A stretch of 64,000 bases of DNA from Glossina fuscipes (taxonomy: Eukaryota; Arthropoda; Insecta; Diptera; Glossinidae), in NCBI RefSeq assembly GCF_014805625.2, contig NW_023998556.1, forward strand, positions 709,131-773,130, written 5' to 3'. The position numbers and the translations under genes are program-made. Under the pieces are notes generated by a model. That model ran no database searches, had not been told where the DNA came from, and saw only the letters and a list, made by a program, of their open reading frames with translations. Numbering within the stretch: the first letter of the stretch is position 1; each line of letters begins with the position of its first letter. Positions 26,261 to 38,649 of the stretch are shown here, one piece after another.

Positions 26261-26881
26261 ATGCGCGATACTCCAAGAGAGACACCGAAACGAAGAGTTA
26301 AGTTTTTGGCAGGTGTTTTTGTTTAAGTCTATAAACAATTAACGAATGCTCGTCTGGTCACTTCAGTTGAAAAATTGCCCGCTTTAAGTGGGAGTGTAAT
26401 TGAAAAGATAGTTTTATCCATTTCGGGATTACTACAGGAAGTGATTACGAAAATGTCACAAGCTAGCCTGTGCGGCTTCTTGAATAAGGATCCTCGGCCA
26501 ATACAGTTGACATAAGAAGAAATTAAGTCAGAAGGTCGCGCATAGCGTCATACATTCGCTAATTTGGCGGAGGAAACGCAGGAACCGAATGCCGATCTTT
26601 TAAACAAACTAATTTTACCAGATGAAATTCAATTTTATGTCGAAGAATTAGCGGCGGTTTGGTAAAAATATTGTATTGAGGGTGTAATTGTGTCGGCCTT
26701 TTACGAATATTATGCTGATTCGAGCATTACAGCAAATGAATTGTCGCGCTGCGTTTTTAACCAACATTTTCTCGCTGAAACAGATGCTATGGAAGAGCAG
26801 GGCCGCGCCACTTACCACACAATTCGTAAATCATTGCCAATGGACAAACAGGTCAATGGACTTGTCTGCAGTGCAACGTAA
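26261..26881 (+). pseudogene. Unrecognised conserved-looking protein, four stops
   Basis: A single frame of 206 codons runs from ATG 26261 to TAA 26879-26881 with no frameshift. It is interrupted only by TAA 26324, TAA 26513, TAG 26543 and TAA 26663. The translation is balanced and helix-rich, for example VYKQLTNARLVTSVEKLPAL, then LVCSAT at the end, with blocks IVLSISGLLQEVITKMSQAS, HTFANLAEETQEPNADLLNK, LPDEIQFYVEELAAVW, VSAFYEYYADSSITANELS and EEQGRATYHTIRKSLPMDK. Its composition is far from that of random AT-rich frames nearby, so it derives from a real gene. I cannot name the family. There are no introns within it, so it is either a single exon or a retrocopy. All four stops are TAA or TAG and each could have arisen by one change from a Gln or Leu codon. 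Confidence 0.65.
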
Positions 26882-28327
26882 TTGAGAATATGTCTACTTC
26901 CTTGAGAGATGTTAGATCATTATTTATGAACTACAAAAGACGTACGATAAAAGTTGGAATATTATCGACTATAAAAATTTAGTTTTTTCTCTTTTTACCC
27001 TGTTTTAGCATAATGGTGGGCAAAAAATGCGGCCGCAGCCGAATATAATATTTTCGCTTGCTATAAGACCAACTTCGCTATGATATCGGTAGACACGAAG
27101 ACCAGATAAGCAACTACAGTTGTAAATTGTGATTCATTTGAGCATCTGTATCAGCTGTATGTAGTGGCTCGATTAGCATTTCAAATATTTGTAGAATTGA
27201 ACAAGCAATTGCGGCGATTACTTCCGCACAGAAATAATTAACTTAAACAAACATCCTTAAGAAAAAGATAGTAAGCGTTGCGTAAAGTCCATAAAACTTC
27301 AATTCTCCTAATTGAAAAACTTTTGAAACGGGAAATTAAGAAATTCTTTCTTCGAATTTAATTTGCAATTTAACGATTAGCTTACGATTCTCCGAAGAAA
27401 TTTATCTTTATAAAATTTAATTAAGCTTAATGTCAAATATTTTATAGCTGAAGATAGCCAACGAAATAAGTTTATAATTCGTAATTGAAAATCGAATTCG
27501 GATTAATTAATTCAGACTTCTGCCAAAAGACTACAACTTAGCGAAAGACAAGAGGCCAAAATACTTTGTTTATTTTAAATTTTCATATAAAATAAATTGA
27601 CACGTTAAACGCCTCACCACTTGAAAAGTGCGTTCTTCGTTTATTTGCTCAACGACATGTCACAATGTACCTGTATGCATAAAACATCATCAAACATTTA
27701 ACCGTAACAAACTGACCGCCAGCCATTTGAATTAAGTAATTATTTAAGTAAGCACAGGTACAGTTGAAAACAAAATTCTGTTTAAAGATTAAAAATTGGT
27801 TTTTGTTATTTATTTTAAATTCTTGAAATAAACTTTTGTGAAATGTTGCGGACAAATAATTCGCATATAACACCCCTCAGGAGTTGTTGGACGAAGATCC
27901 AAGCGGTTATGTTGTTACAAATTACACTAAATAAAATAAAATTTATCGTTCGTTTTATTTTTTATTTTATTTATTTTAATTTTTTTGATTTTATTTACGT
28001 GACTTTTTTGCGAATATTGCAGAATTGTTTAAAAAGGCGCGGGGAGGCGTAGCTATATAAATTTTATGATTTATCTGCTAACGAGCAAGAGATGATTATC
28101 ATTTGTTAATATGCGTACACGTATGTGTGAGAGAGCGCGTATATTGTGTGCGGCCATTAGTATTTATTATCTTGTATATGTTATGTGAAGTGTTTATTTA
28201 TTGTTAAAATGTCATTTAAATGATTGCGTATTGTTTGCCTGTCGTTGCCGTTATTATTATTTCACCGTTACTCTTGAATAGAAATTGAAAAAATTTTTTT
28301 GTTCTTGTATAATAAATAGCACTTTAA

Positions 28328-28362
<35 letters not shown>

Positions 28363-28608
28363 TATCATCATTATGGATCCGGCTAAAATACCTCCATCAT
28401 GTTTATGACGTGTAGCTACAACCACAATATATATAAATATATATATATATATATAAATATATATATGAATAAAAATATTGTCGAATAACAGATTGTGATG
28501 ATAATTTTTTTCTTTTTCGAAATGTATACCTATATGTCATTTTTATAAAAATATATGTGATTGTTAGGATGTGCTTTGTAGGTTCGTGGCTGTTCTTAAG
28601 AGCACACT
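26882..28608. other. No gene; repeat-end tag and AT microsatellites
   Basis: A tag with the end signature of the interspersed repeat (GCCGCAGCCGAATATAATATT) sits at about 27030-27055. Two AT microsatellites lie at 28329-28360 and 28430-28468, separated by about 70 bp of unique sequence. A 25 bp block rich in TTTTATTT lies near 27950-27990. No gene is recognised. Confidence 0.5.
28329..28360. repeat. (AT)n microsatellite
   Basis: An uninterrupted alternating AT tract of about 32 bp. A second, interrupted tract lies at 28430-28468. Both are likely length-polymorphic. Confidence 0.9.
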
Positions 28609-28872
28609 ATGCACAAAGCTAGTGCCTTATTTTGTGGGGATAAAGAAATTGATTCAACATCGCACTCGAATACTATAATAAAAAATAATCCTTATGATCC
28701 CATAACGAACATGATGTCAACAGATACTGAATGTGAAAATTATAACAATCAATTTCGTTATACGATATCCAAGCAATTTAAATATAATTGCGCTTTACCA
28801 ACTAGCAAGATTTCATCTTTTTTATATAAAACTTTTCTTCATGTGACGAATGCGAAATTTGCGGTTAACTAG
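28609..28872 (+). CDS. Unrecognised 87-codon frame
   Basis: The frame begins at an ATG (MHKASALFCGDKEID) and ends at TAG 28870-28872. Its translation is rich in Asn, Ser and Thr with scattered Cys, and is more balanced than its neighbours. It resembles no family I know. There is no signal peptide, no membrane segment and no repeat. It lies 60 bp upstream of a SINE. It may be a fragment of a gene or chance; no splice sites were found that would extend it. Confidence 0.2.
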   Translation: MHKASALFCGDKEIDSTSHSNTIIKNNPYDPITNMMSTDTECENYNNQFRYTISKQFKYNCALPTSKISSFLYKTFLHVTNAKFAVN

Positions 28873-28934
28873 AGAAGGGAGCCATTTACACAACAAAATT
28901 CGCCAACACATAGAAATAAGACAACAATATTGGA

Positions 28935-29070
28935 AACTATAATAAGTAATCAATTCGCACGAGTGGTCGAGTAGTGAAAGGATCGCGAGTAACAACTCAA
29001 CGGGGTTCAGATCTGAAGTGTGCGCTAGAGTTTTCAATGCAGGCGGAAAGAATTAACACACCCTTTGCGA
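28935..29070 (+). repeat. tRNA-derived SINE (Ser-like head)
   Basis: The head resembles a tRNA of the serine/leucine type: GAGTGGTCGAGTAGTG (box A region, about 28949-28964) and GGTTCAGATCT (box B, about 29004-29014), about 40 bp apart as needed for polymerase III promoters. It is followed by GTGCGCTAGAGTTTTCAATGC and GGCGGAAAGA, which recur in the SINE at 40600-40763 (GTGCGATAGAGTTTTTAAT, GCCGAAAGC). It is not a functional tRNA gene because the acceptor stem and anticodon arm do not pair properly. The 3' boundary and target duplication are not clear. Confidence 0.6.
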
Positions 29071-29684
29071 GTAATGTAAAAATAATTGAATTTTGAAGTT
29101 TTGTCTATAAGTCTAATTTTTCTGTTGCTGCATAATCTTCAATCTCAATACTATTAGAAAATTAAGACGCGCAGCGATTTTGCAGATTAGATTTACACAT
29201 GAAATAAACTCGATTGCCGGTTAAGATGATCTCAATGTAGTTCTATGTGGTTAAAATATTAAAAATAGTAATAGATGTGAGTAATTTTCACCCAGTATAG
29301 ATTGGTTTTGCTTGCCTTAATTGCGAAAAAAGGCACATCATCTTGAATATCAAATAAAATAAAATGAAATGTGGCATCGCAACCGTAACCTTCTCTCTCT
29401 GCTCGCGTCGAGATTTGTTTGCTGAAAGTGCTGACATTATTTTAATACTTTTGTAAATAAGTAAGAAGGAATCCCTGTTTTTGCTTATCCAGTATGATTT
29501 TTGCTTGGATTATTACTTTCATGCCAAATTTTAGTGTCAATTTTGATGAATTGGCTTTGTTGTTTCTTGATCACTATGGCTTGCAGCGTCAGCGTCGTGG
29601 AGTTGGAACTACTTATGCTATCTAGGTGAGAATACTTATGGTTCCAAGAGCAGGTGGTCGGGTATTGACCGATATTCAATAAAA
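29071..29684. other. No gene recognised
   Basis: AT-rich spacer. A 64-codon minus-strand frame at 29485-29679 is not distinctive. Confidence 0.35.
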
Positions 29685-31400
29685 CTACTTGATAGTAACA
29701 ATTTTATTTGTAACATGTGTCACGATTGCGTGACTTATATTCATAGTATAGACTTCCCATTAAAAGACCAACGATGCCATGAAGAAGAAGAAAAAAATTT
29801 GAAAGCGGTGTTGCGGGCTGCAAAAATTGAAGAAAACGTATCAGCAAAACAAATTTTATTTTCCGACGCGCTCAAAGATGGAGTAGTAATTATAGACTGA
29901 GTTGGAGAAGACTACAACAAAAATTCGTCGAAAATTTTCTTAAAAAACGTCATATAGGTTACAAATATTGGAGTGATGAGATTGTCAGATTATCAGGATC
30001 AGGATCCCATTTTAAAGAACAGTTTCTTAAGAATTGATACAAGTTACGAAATTGAGAGCCGATAGCCTGTGTTGCTAGTGCTCAATGTCTTCTTTTTTTT
30101 TTAGTCTAAGAATTCAGTACATTAGTTTAAAATTAAAATAATAATAATAATAATACGAAATTGAAAAGCATGACAATTATTATGTTATTACTGAGATAGA
30201 CACGGAATCATTTACAGACATGCTAACTGGACTATGTATATAATGGGAGAAAAGTGGAGCTCATGATAGGGTACATGTCCCGAGGTTCTACAAGTACAGG
30301 CAGTTCAGTCGTGTAACAAAGATTGGAAGAATAGGAATGTCGTCGAAAACGTCAAAGTAGTTGCAAATCACATGAATGCAACAAAGAAACTATTACTCAG
30401 TGTATGATATAAAAATCAATGGATCTCAATATTCAGTAGAATTTGACCAACCTGTTTAAATCAATTAAGAAAAACAGTGAAAGGTAGACCTTAATAATAT
30501 TCATGTAAGCAATGCTAGTATTCATACAGGGATAAAAACCGTTAGCGAAATGTAGAACAGTAGAAACCTTAATAAACCAAAAATTCTTTACTACCTCTTG
30601 TCCGCTCCATTCAATAACGTTGTTTGCATAACAGACCCTTGGGTTGTATCGGATAATTGGCCACTAGTGTTATGAAATTATAAAGTATAATTTAATACAT
30701 GGCAGAAGTATAGCAATGTATATATAACAAGGCTTTCAGAGCAGAGTGTTACTACAATTTGATAACAACCATATGATGGAGTATTGCGGAGTCCAGACTT
30801 CTGGTGATAATGAGAAATGTCTGGCTGTATGCATCCATAGTTCAAACGCATTTAATGGCAAGGAAAACTTTTTCTGGGTGTTAAATGAAATACTCATTAT
30901 CCAAAAAATATGCAACATTTTGTGGTGTGCAGGCACGGTTTGCTCCAGGCAGCAGACCGATACCTTTGGGTCTCTTATGCTTATTGTTACTGCTGCCTTG
31001 TGTTACATTGTGATCAATTCCCTATGGTATCTGACTCTGCTGAAGTGATGTACAACACTTTGTTGGTGATAGTCATAGGTTTTGCTATTTGCCCTTCAAC
31101 TCATTTAAAATGTTCAGTGAATACATAGCTAACAAAATATGTTTTATTGAAAACTCCAAACCAATGCGACGAAACATCACTATAGGGCCCATGAAGCCGA
31201 ATCCAAACAGTTGAGAATTTTTCCGTGAATGAAGGCATAAAAAATAGGTAGGAATAAAGAAGAAGAAGATATTACACACCATATGGAGACCCCTTACTTT
31301 GTTACAAGATTCCATTCATAATGCTATGGAAAAGCCAGAATCAGAAAGTTACTTCCGAACGAATATTTTGTAGAATATAATAATATTATTGGTAATAGCT
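29685..31400 (+). pseudogene. Unrecognised coding relic, SINE-interrupted
   Basis: Several plus-strand blocks have protein-like composition in changing frames. One is 29715-29897 (HEEEEKNLKAVLRAAKIEEN, then KQILFSDALKDGV). A second is the frame around 29940-30055 (SDYQDQDPILKNSF). A third is 30154-30240 (KHDNYYVITEIDTESFTDML), and a fourth is RFYKYRQFSRVTK near 30280. From 30746 a 100-codon frame with a hydrophobic tail follows. The second and third blocks are in the same frame on both sides of a 98 bp SINE insertion with an 11 bp duplication. I cannot name the source; a transposon or host gene are both possible. Many stops make it non-functional. Confidence 0.4.
30056..30153 (+). repeat. Short SINE fragment with target duplication
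   Basis: This insert is flanked by a perfect 11 bp direct repeat, TACGAAATTGA, at 30045-30055 and 30154-30164, the mark of LINE-machinery integration. It ends in an (AAT)n tail (about 30137-30153) preceded by AGTCTAAGAATTCAGTAC, which resembles AGTCTTAGAACTTATTC of the SINE at 40600-40763. The tRNA-like head is missing, so it is a 5'-truncated copy. Confidence 0.7.
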
Positions 31401-33749
31401 CCTCGTATCTGGATAATGCCACTGTAATAATTTTCATTTTAAAATCCTTACCGTGGAAGAAATCTGCTCATGTGTGTGTCGGATAAGGTTTCATGCAAGT
31501 GAACACGACAATATTAGCGCGAGGTTTCTGCATCCTTCTATATGATATTATGATATTATTACCACTTGCCGATGTCCTAAATTTTGAAAATTAGCTGTTG
31601 GTATTCCTGACGAAAACCGAGATATGCCTATTCGTCCATACGTGTTTTGCCGTCTTTGTCTAAGACTTTTAAACGCTTCTTAGCCAATCAAATAGGAACA
31701 CATCCGTCGTGGGTACAATAAGGGCAATTTAATAAACTTTAATTTTCGTCATCGTTTGTCACTGCTGGAACCAAGATAAGGTAGGTTAAACGTTTTTTGG
31801 TTTGCTGATATAATATGGTGCAAATTTTATGGAAACCTTGACCCTGTCTACGAAGGCAATCGATTAATGGGCAAATCGGATTAATAACTTGAATAAACTA
31901 TTGAGTTATCCTCTTAGTGGTATATAATTGTTTCCATATAATGTACTATAAGAGGCACTAAGCGGTATATTTCGACCTTTGATCGGTCATAAAAGAAACC
32001 AATGTGTTTTCTTGTCAGAGTGTTTTGACCTCATAGCAACCTTGATATCCCTAAGAAAAGATCACAATAAAACATTCCCATACGAAACTTGACGCCTAAA
32101 GCCAAATAAACTTGGTAAAATTTTGAGTGAGCTTTCTTTTTCCTGGCTTATTATTATTAAAGTGTTGCAAAATGTTGTTTATTATAAATCGTGAAAATCA
32201 CGTACGCATGATATTGTTGTTGTTTGCATAGTGATACAAACAAGAAGCAGCTCTCCCTTTCCTTGGAACTCAAATTCTTCATACTACATACAACTTCAAA
32301 TAAGTTCATAAACATAGATGCACACATAAATGAAAAATATCCTTCCAAACTTTAATTAAACGTGAAATTTATATTTTCCGTTTTGCTTTCTTCTTCCTAT
32401 AACGTTGTTTATTTCTACAAAATATTTCCACACGACTTTTCTACTTTACCGGGCTTTTTTTCTTTCTGAGCTATAATTATTTTACTTTTATTTTGCCCTT
32501 AAGCAGCTCATGCTTCCTTTCTAATTTTGTGCAAAAGTATGGGTTGCTTGTGTGCTTCTTGGTTTTTCTAGCATTGCCTTTTTTTTAACAATGTTTTGAT
32601 CTCAAATTCTTTTTAATAATTTCTAAACCTCATTTCTTTTCGTAGCTTTGCCGTTACGCTGATGGGTGGGAAAAATTACCGGACAAAGTAAATGAGAAAG
32701 ACCTTAAGTACAGCGGCGATATTTGCTGAGAACAGAACATGGTGAAGTGTCTGTAATTTTTTTTTGTGATTGAAGCGGTCGGCTTTATCTTTCGTAACGC
32801 AAGGACTTCTGCTGGCTTGATAGTGCATTCGAGCTAAACGCAATGTTGCGGATCCGAATTTGTCGCCATGTATTATTTGCAGAGGGTGAACAGCTCTGCT
32901 GATTGGCCTCTGTGCTTATACGATCATGATCGTAGGAAGGACTCACAAACCGCACACCGCATGCGATATAACTGAGGCAGTCAGGAAAAGAGATTTCTAT
33001 CGCTATCCTAACACTTCTCACTCGAAGTTTCAAAGAAAAATGTTTATGTGGATTCAATAAAACGTCATAACCTCTCGCAGAGCTAGGAAGGGTTTTGTGT
33101 TTCTAAAATTTAGGATAACCTTTTTAAAGCAAAGCGAACACGTAGCTGTCAGAGCCTCATAAACCGATTTTAAATTCTAAATTACACTAGGAGAAGATAA
33201 GCAGGAGAAAATCTAAACAAGTTAGATTGAAATATTTTCCTTAGAAAAGTTTTCGAACTTTTAAATCCTGAGTCCTTATTATTTCGTTGAAATAACTGAA
33301 AGCATTATCTTTGCACCGACTAATATTTTGAAACACATTCAAAAGCCATCTGCAAAATAAACCATTGCCATTACAAACGCTAGCTTTATTTTTATTATTT
33401 CTGGAAAACGTGACACTCGATTGTGTAATATGGTTACTTCTGTTATTGTTTAGTAATTATTGCTCTTATTATTATTGTATACAGTTTTATTTGCTAGTGT
33501 TTCACTTGCTTGTAGTCATTCTTGCATAACTTTTGTAATCAATTGCGTCGAAATCGATGAAAGTGATTTTTTTTTGCTCTTCTCATTACCGTTATTCTCT
33601 TCTGTGTAACATAAAAAGTAATTAAAACGTATGTTTTGTGCCCACTCTCCACAACAATGCCTGAATGTGTATGTCTACTTCAGTAGTATGTTTGTATATG
33701 TGTATTGTCATGCTCAGCAGCCCAACAACTTCTCACAACTTTATTATTT
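31401..33749. other. No gene recognised, 2.3 kb
   Basis: No recognisable gene. A 90-codon minus-strand frame at 32785-33057 has mixed composition but no family likeness. The rest is AT-rich. Confidence 0.4.
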
Positions 33750-34370
33750 GTTATTGCCCCCATCACTGAAGAACAGAGGGTGTACTTATTTTGTCGTAAT
33801 GTTTGCAACATCCAGAAGGAAGCTTCAGCCAGTATGAAATTCTGAAATGGTTGTGTGTGTTTGTGTGTGCGCGGCGCGTGTTGTTGCCACTCTTTTTGTC
33901 GCAAAAATAAAGATATCGACTTCAAATTTAGTAGAAACATTAGAAGCTTTTGGGCACAGGTTAGTATTAAAAATGAACCAAATTGATCAAAGCGCAAGAC
34001 CGCAATGCATCGTAAAATAAACGCAACTCCGTTTTTCAAACATAACTTTCTGAGTGTTTACCTACTACCCAAAAGTTATAGAACATAGAAGGCTCAAATT
34101 TTTCCACATTTATTTCATGAAAAGCTTTACTATTCATGCACAAATATAGAGAAAATCGGCCATACTCACACAAAGTTACAAGCGATTAAATATTTTTTTC
34201 TCACTTTTTTGAGGTTTTATACTTATTAATCCATAAGCTTATTAATCAGAGAGAATGCAAATTGAATACAATGAATAAAACCTTGGGACGTCACAGATTT
34301 AATGGTAGTGGGTGTGTGAGATTCGAATTCAGCCGAATATAACTTTCTTACTTGTCCTTTTATGCTTCTT
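33750..34370 (+). repeat. Interspersed repeat, copy C (+)
   Basis: This copy starts with CCCCCATCACTGAAGAACAGAG and shows the AGGAAGCTTCAGCCAG block. It also has the GTGTGTGTTTGTGTGTGCGC region, AATTGATCAAAGCGCAAG, and CTTTACTATTCATGCACAAA. It ends with GAATTCAGCCGAATATAAC and TTTCTTACTTG. Order and orientation match copy A, with the end signature also shared by copy B. It is non-coding; the frames inside it are accidental. Confidence 0.75.
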
Positions 34371-37300
34371 TCCCGGTTCTTTTTAGTCTTGGCTATATCG
34401 ATGTTGTATTTTTAATTAGTTAAGACTTACATATTAGTTATTGTCTATAAGTTTAGGTTAACTATTTTTATAGCTCGGCTGAGCTTGAACGGATTTACTG
34501 GAGTTACTTGTACGATAAAAATAATGTAAATAAAAAGATAACCGCACGAAACATTCACACCATTTTGTTAAATATACGAAATTTTGTGTCATATATTGGT
34601 TATCAACGGAGTCCATGAAAATGTCCAGATTTCCCTGGACTTTCTTTGCTATTTATACCTTTTCGTTAAAGAAGCCTTTGATGTTTTACTTCACAAAAAT
34701 GATTATAGTTATAAAGTGAAATTAATCCACGTTCACAGGATTTTCTTTACCCCGGCAAATTGAAATCTGAACAAATGATAAATACGTGTTAACCTTTATA
34801 CGTGACACATATACTGGTGTGAATATATACTACATGCATATGCAGATATTAAAATTGTAGGAAAATTCTGTTGTATTTTGCTATCAGCAAGCAATTTTAC
34901 TTGAAAGGTCCTTGCAAGCAGTTTCAATAGCCTTCATCAGTTAGCTGCAAAGGGCAGAGTGAATAAACTGGCAGTGGATAAAGTGGTTTTAAGACACTGC
35001 GTTCGGTGTGAGTTCTAGAAAAGAAGTAATGAAACGGTTGCTTGTAACGTCACTTGTCAAATTTCTTTCCAGACATTTCACTTTCAAAATAAATGTCGAC
35101 ATGAGCGGCCACCAAAAGGTGATTACGACGTCTTGCGGTCCATGTTAGAGAGTAATCTCCTCTTTGATGAAATATATATTAACGATGATATAACCGTTTA
35201 TTATCCGGTCACTACATTTTGTATATATTTAATAACAATTTAAACTGTGCCTGTACCCGTGATGAGAGAGTTCATATTAATTTATTATGTTTCTTGCGTA
35301 ACAGTCATTATATGCACATGGTAGATTTTCTATATAACTATTGGTCTACACGTCCTTTTATAAAAAGTTTTTTCGAATGACTAAATTTGGCAAAAACTTT
35401 CTAATATGCCGCAGAATGTCTTATAAAACATTCCAGATTGGCATACATGCGATCGCAAATGAGTGTAATATTAAAAAAAATCTTTATATAAGGCAACAGC
35501 TTGGCTCATAGTTTGCAAAACGAATTATTTTCTAGCTGTACCGCCAACTGTATTGCACAGGTTCGTATAAGCTTTTGCAAAATATTGTATTTTATTTTAG
35601 TTACAATTGTATATAATTGTAGATTGCTTTTATTTTGCTTTGGATGGCTTTACAATTTTATGTTTTTAAACGAAAAAAAATTAATAGAACAGGATGTGGC
35701 AATATATCCGCTTATGTAACCGTTAATAGTCAAATGTTACAAATAAATATTACATACGCGTAAATATAATAACATCGTCAAGCGACAATGTTACAATTCT
35801 TCTAATCTATTTTCAACCATCGCATTCCTATCGACCACCGTAGGTTTATTTGCCTTCGAAAACTTCTTAAGAGATGCACGATAAACTATGTACGACTAAG
35901 AACCTATCCTTAAATTGCTTAAGATATCAAGTCCGCAAATCTTCTTTCTTGATTTACATAAAGGTTAGAACCGAAAAAAGAACTTGAGCTAAAGCGCAAA
36001 TACGATGATTGCGAAGAAATGTTACTTCAAGAGAAGACAAAAAGAGGTATTTGCCTTACTTTAATCGAATCTTGCTAATCTTGCTACTTCTTGGTAGTGG
36101 GGAGTCTGAAGTGATATCTTGTGATTAGTATTGACGAAAAATTTTGAATAAATATATGTGACAGGTGACAAAATGACGAAGAAAACATATTTTTAAAATT
36201 TTATTATTTTTGGTTTTGCTTACTATCACGAACTTGTGCAAATCAATGAAAATTATTTGTTCGAACATTTTTCTTTGTATTTGAACGATAGAAAAATGTA
36301 AAACAATAAAATGTATAAAATAATTATATGAGAATATTCAATGTATTAATTAATCGTCTTCACACCACATCGGCTCTTTGTAATAAGATCTAAAAAATGC
36401 TCAACAAATTTCACGGAAATACTCTCTAACGTTTCTGTGGACTTAGACGATCGACATTCCAGATAAAAGTGGCAGCTACCTTCTCGCTAAATTGACCTTC
36501 AGTTTTCACAAATAAGTTCTTTGTTTATTCTTATAAATTCTGGAAGAATTGAAGCTTTATTTGCGATTTTTTGAAAGATTGTTCGCGTTCCACTTGTTTA
36601 CCAAACATGGCTCAAATTTGTTAGCAAGAAGTGAAAACATACTCACAGACAATTATGACAATCAAAGGATCAAATGAAAGAACAAAGGTGGAGAAACATG
36701 CCAACAAATTGTAATAAACACATTCGTTAGTTATGGATATATCATATAAAAACAGAAAATATTGACAAAGAGAGAGAGAGAGCAGAAGATACTTTCTACA
36801 AATGTTCGAAATGACTAATAGAATTTTTTTGTCCCTTTTTGCTTTTCGTAGAAGTGCAGTTAGAAATAATAAAAACATTCCAGATCTTGATGAAAGCCTT
36901 TCGAGCAAATACAGGAGTAAAACGACAAAGAAAAAAATTCCAGTTGATCTTTCTTGATATGAACTCTACTCTACTCTCTACTCTTATCACAGCAATGGTT
37001 GAGTTAATCCCAACAATGTTAGACTTAAATTTGAAAGAATTTTCGTTATTTCAAGAGAACTTTGGTGTAGTAGTTGCCGTTTGGTACACAGAATTTATTT
37101 TAAACTGCAAACACAAAAAAAAATAAAGAACAAAAGCAGAAAGAATTTCGTTTTGTTATTGATTTTGATGCTGAAGCGTAACAACATTTGCATAGCCACG
37201 CATATGCAATAAATCTTATTAAGCCAGATGGAATAGATGAGAAGGAGAGAGGAATCGACTAGCAGATAGCGACACAACAGGGGGCGACAACGAGAAGAAG

Positions 37301-38649
37301 AAGAGAAACTTTTTTAATAAATTCTTTCTTTTTATAGCTAATTTGCTCACAAGCAATTTTTGTCCACAACAACAACACGTAGCATTCTGTGTTTATTCTC
37401 TTAAAGATTATTTGTCTAAATGAAATGTAATGTCTTTATGTACTTTGTTATGAAGCGTAAACGTTCATATATTTATTGAATATAAATATCCACACCTTGC
37501 CGTTCATGCTATTACAGAGGGTTTAGCTATAGACAAGAGCAGAATTAAAATTAGGTTCCAATAAGGAAAATTGCTCGGTTTGATTCTAAGGATAATGCAA
37601 AATATGTTGCGCTTTTTGAATGCAATACGTGCCACATTTCACATAGATATTCGTGATTCGGCTACACGGGGAAATTAGGTTTGTTCGTCCACTCGACATC
37701 TGCTAATAGGAATAATCGGAAAATAGTAGCTCGATTTCATTTATCAACGCTTGCTTTCATTGACTCGCCAAATTCTCCTTGATATTTGCAGGTTTAACAA
37801 TAATAGACCTGAACTAGCCGCTGTTCCCCACTCGTCTTACCCGGAGATTGTCATCATCGTTCATTTAATAGACCAATGAAATTCAGTGAGGTCGTTAAGG
37901 CTAGTCCATCTGACCATAATCTTAACCAGTCACGATCTTTTTCAATAAGATTGGTGGTCACTTTATATGAAAGCCTAGTAACACATATCAAACGAAATGA
38001 ATCAGTCACGAACATGAAGATTTTGGTGTCTTGCTTTTATAAATGCCCTCATTTCGCCATTTTCTCTGCTATGTCAATGTCCCACTTAGGATAATTCAAA
38101 GGCAGCCTGGCTTAAGTAGGTTAAAGTTAACGGAAAACACTAAAAGCACATAGGTTAGAAAGTTGATTCTGTTTTCAATTGGGCTATATAATCTGCCACA
38201 ATCAAGTTCTCTCAATCTGGCAGTGACTATTATTCCAGGTATTTGCTTAAGCCAAGTTTGGTAATTTTCGAGCGCGCTGTAGTCGTAGTTTTTAATTTAT
38301 GTGAAGAAATTTTGTGATTTCGTTTTTAATTTATTGCCTTATTGTTTATATGGTCTTAAGGCCCAATTAATTCTAAAAATGTTCAGATTTATTGTAACAT
38401 ATTGAACTTTGTGTCTTGATATCGTTTTGGTTTTTGCGATCGTTGCTCGGTGCTCGCGTCAAGAAAAGTGTCTTTCTTGTATTTTGCCTGTTGTTGCTTC
38501 CAAACGCCTGCCTTGGTTTGCGACGTTGACACTTTTTCTCCTTGCTTACTGTCTTTTTAATCGTTTTAATTTAAGAAATTGTTTTTGAGTACGCGAAAAA
38601 CTTTTTTTTTCTTTCTTCACAAACTCTATTTTCTCCGCTGCTTTCTAAC
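34371..38649. other. No gene recognised, 4.3 kb
   Basis: No recognisable gene. A 95-codon plus-strand frame at 36839-37126 (starts FVEVQLEIIKTFQ) has a balanced N-terminal half but no family likeness. A short (AG)n run lies at about 36770-36782. The stretch 38560-38640 is T-rich. Confidence 0.4.

Noticed and set aside
28949..29020. A tRNA gene
   Set aside because: Promoter boxes are present, but the acceptor and anticodon stems do not pair and the downstream body recurs in other SINE copies.
33680..34039. 119-codon minus-strand frame
   Set aside because: It lies inside interspersed repeat copy C, and copies A and B have no matching frame.
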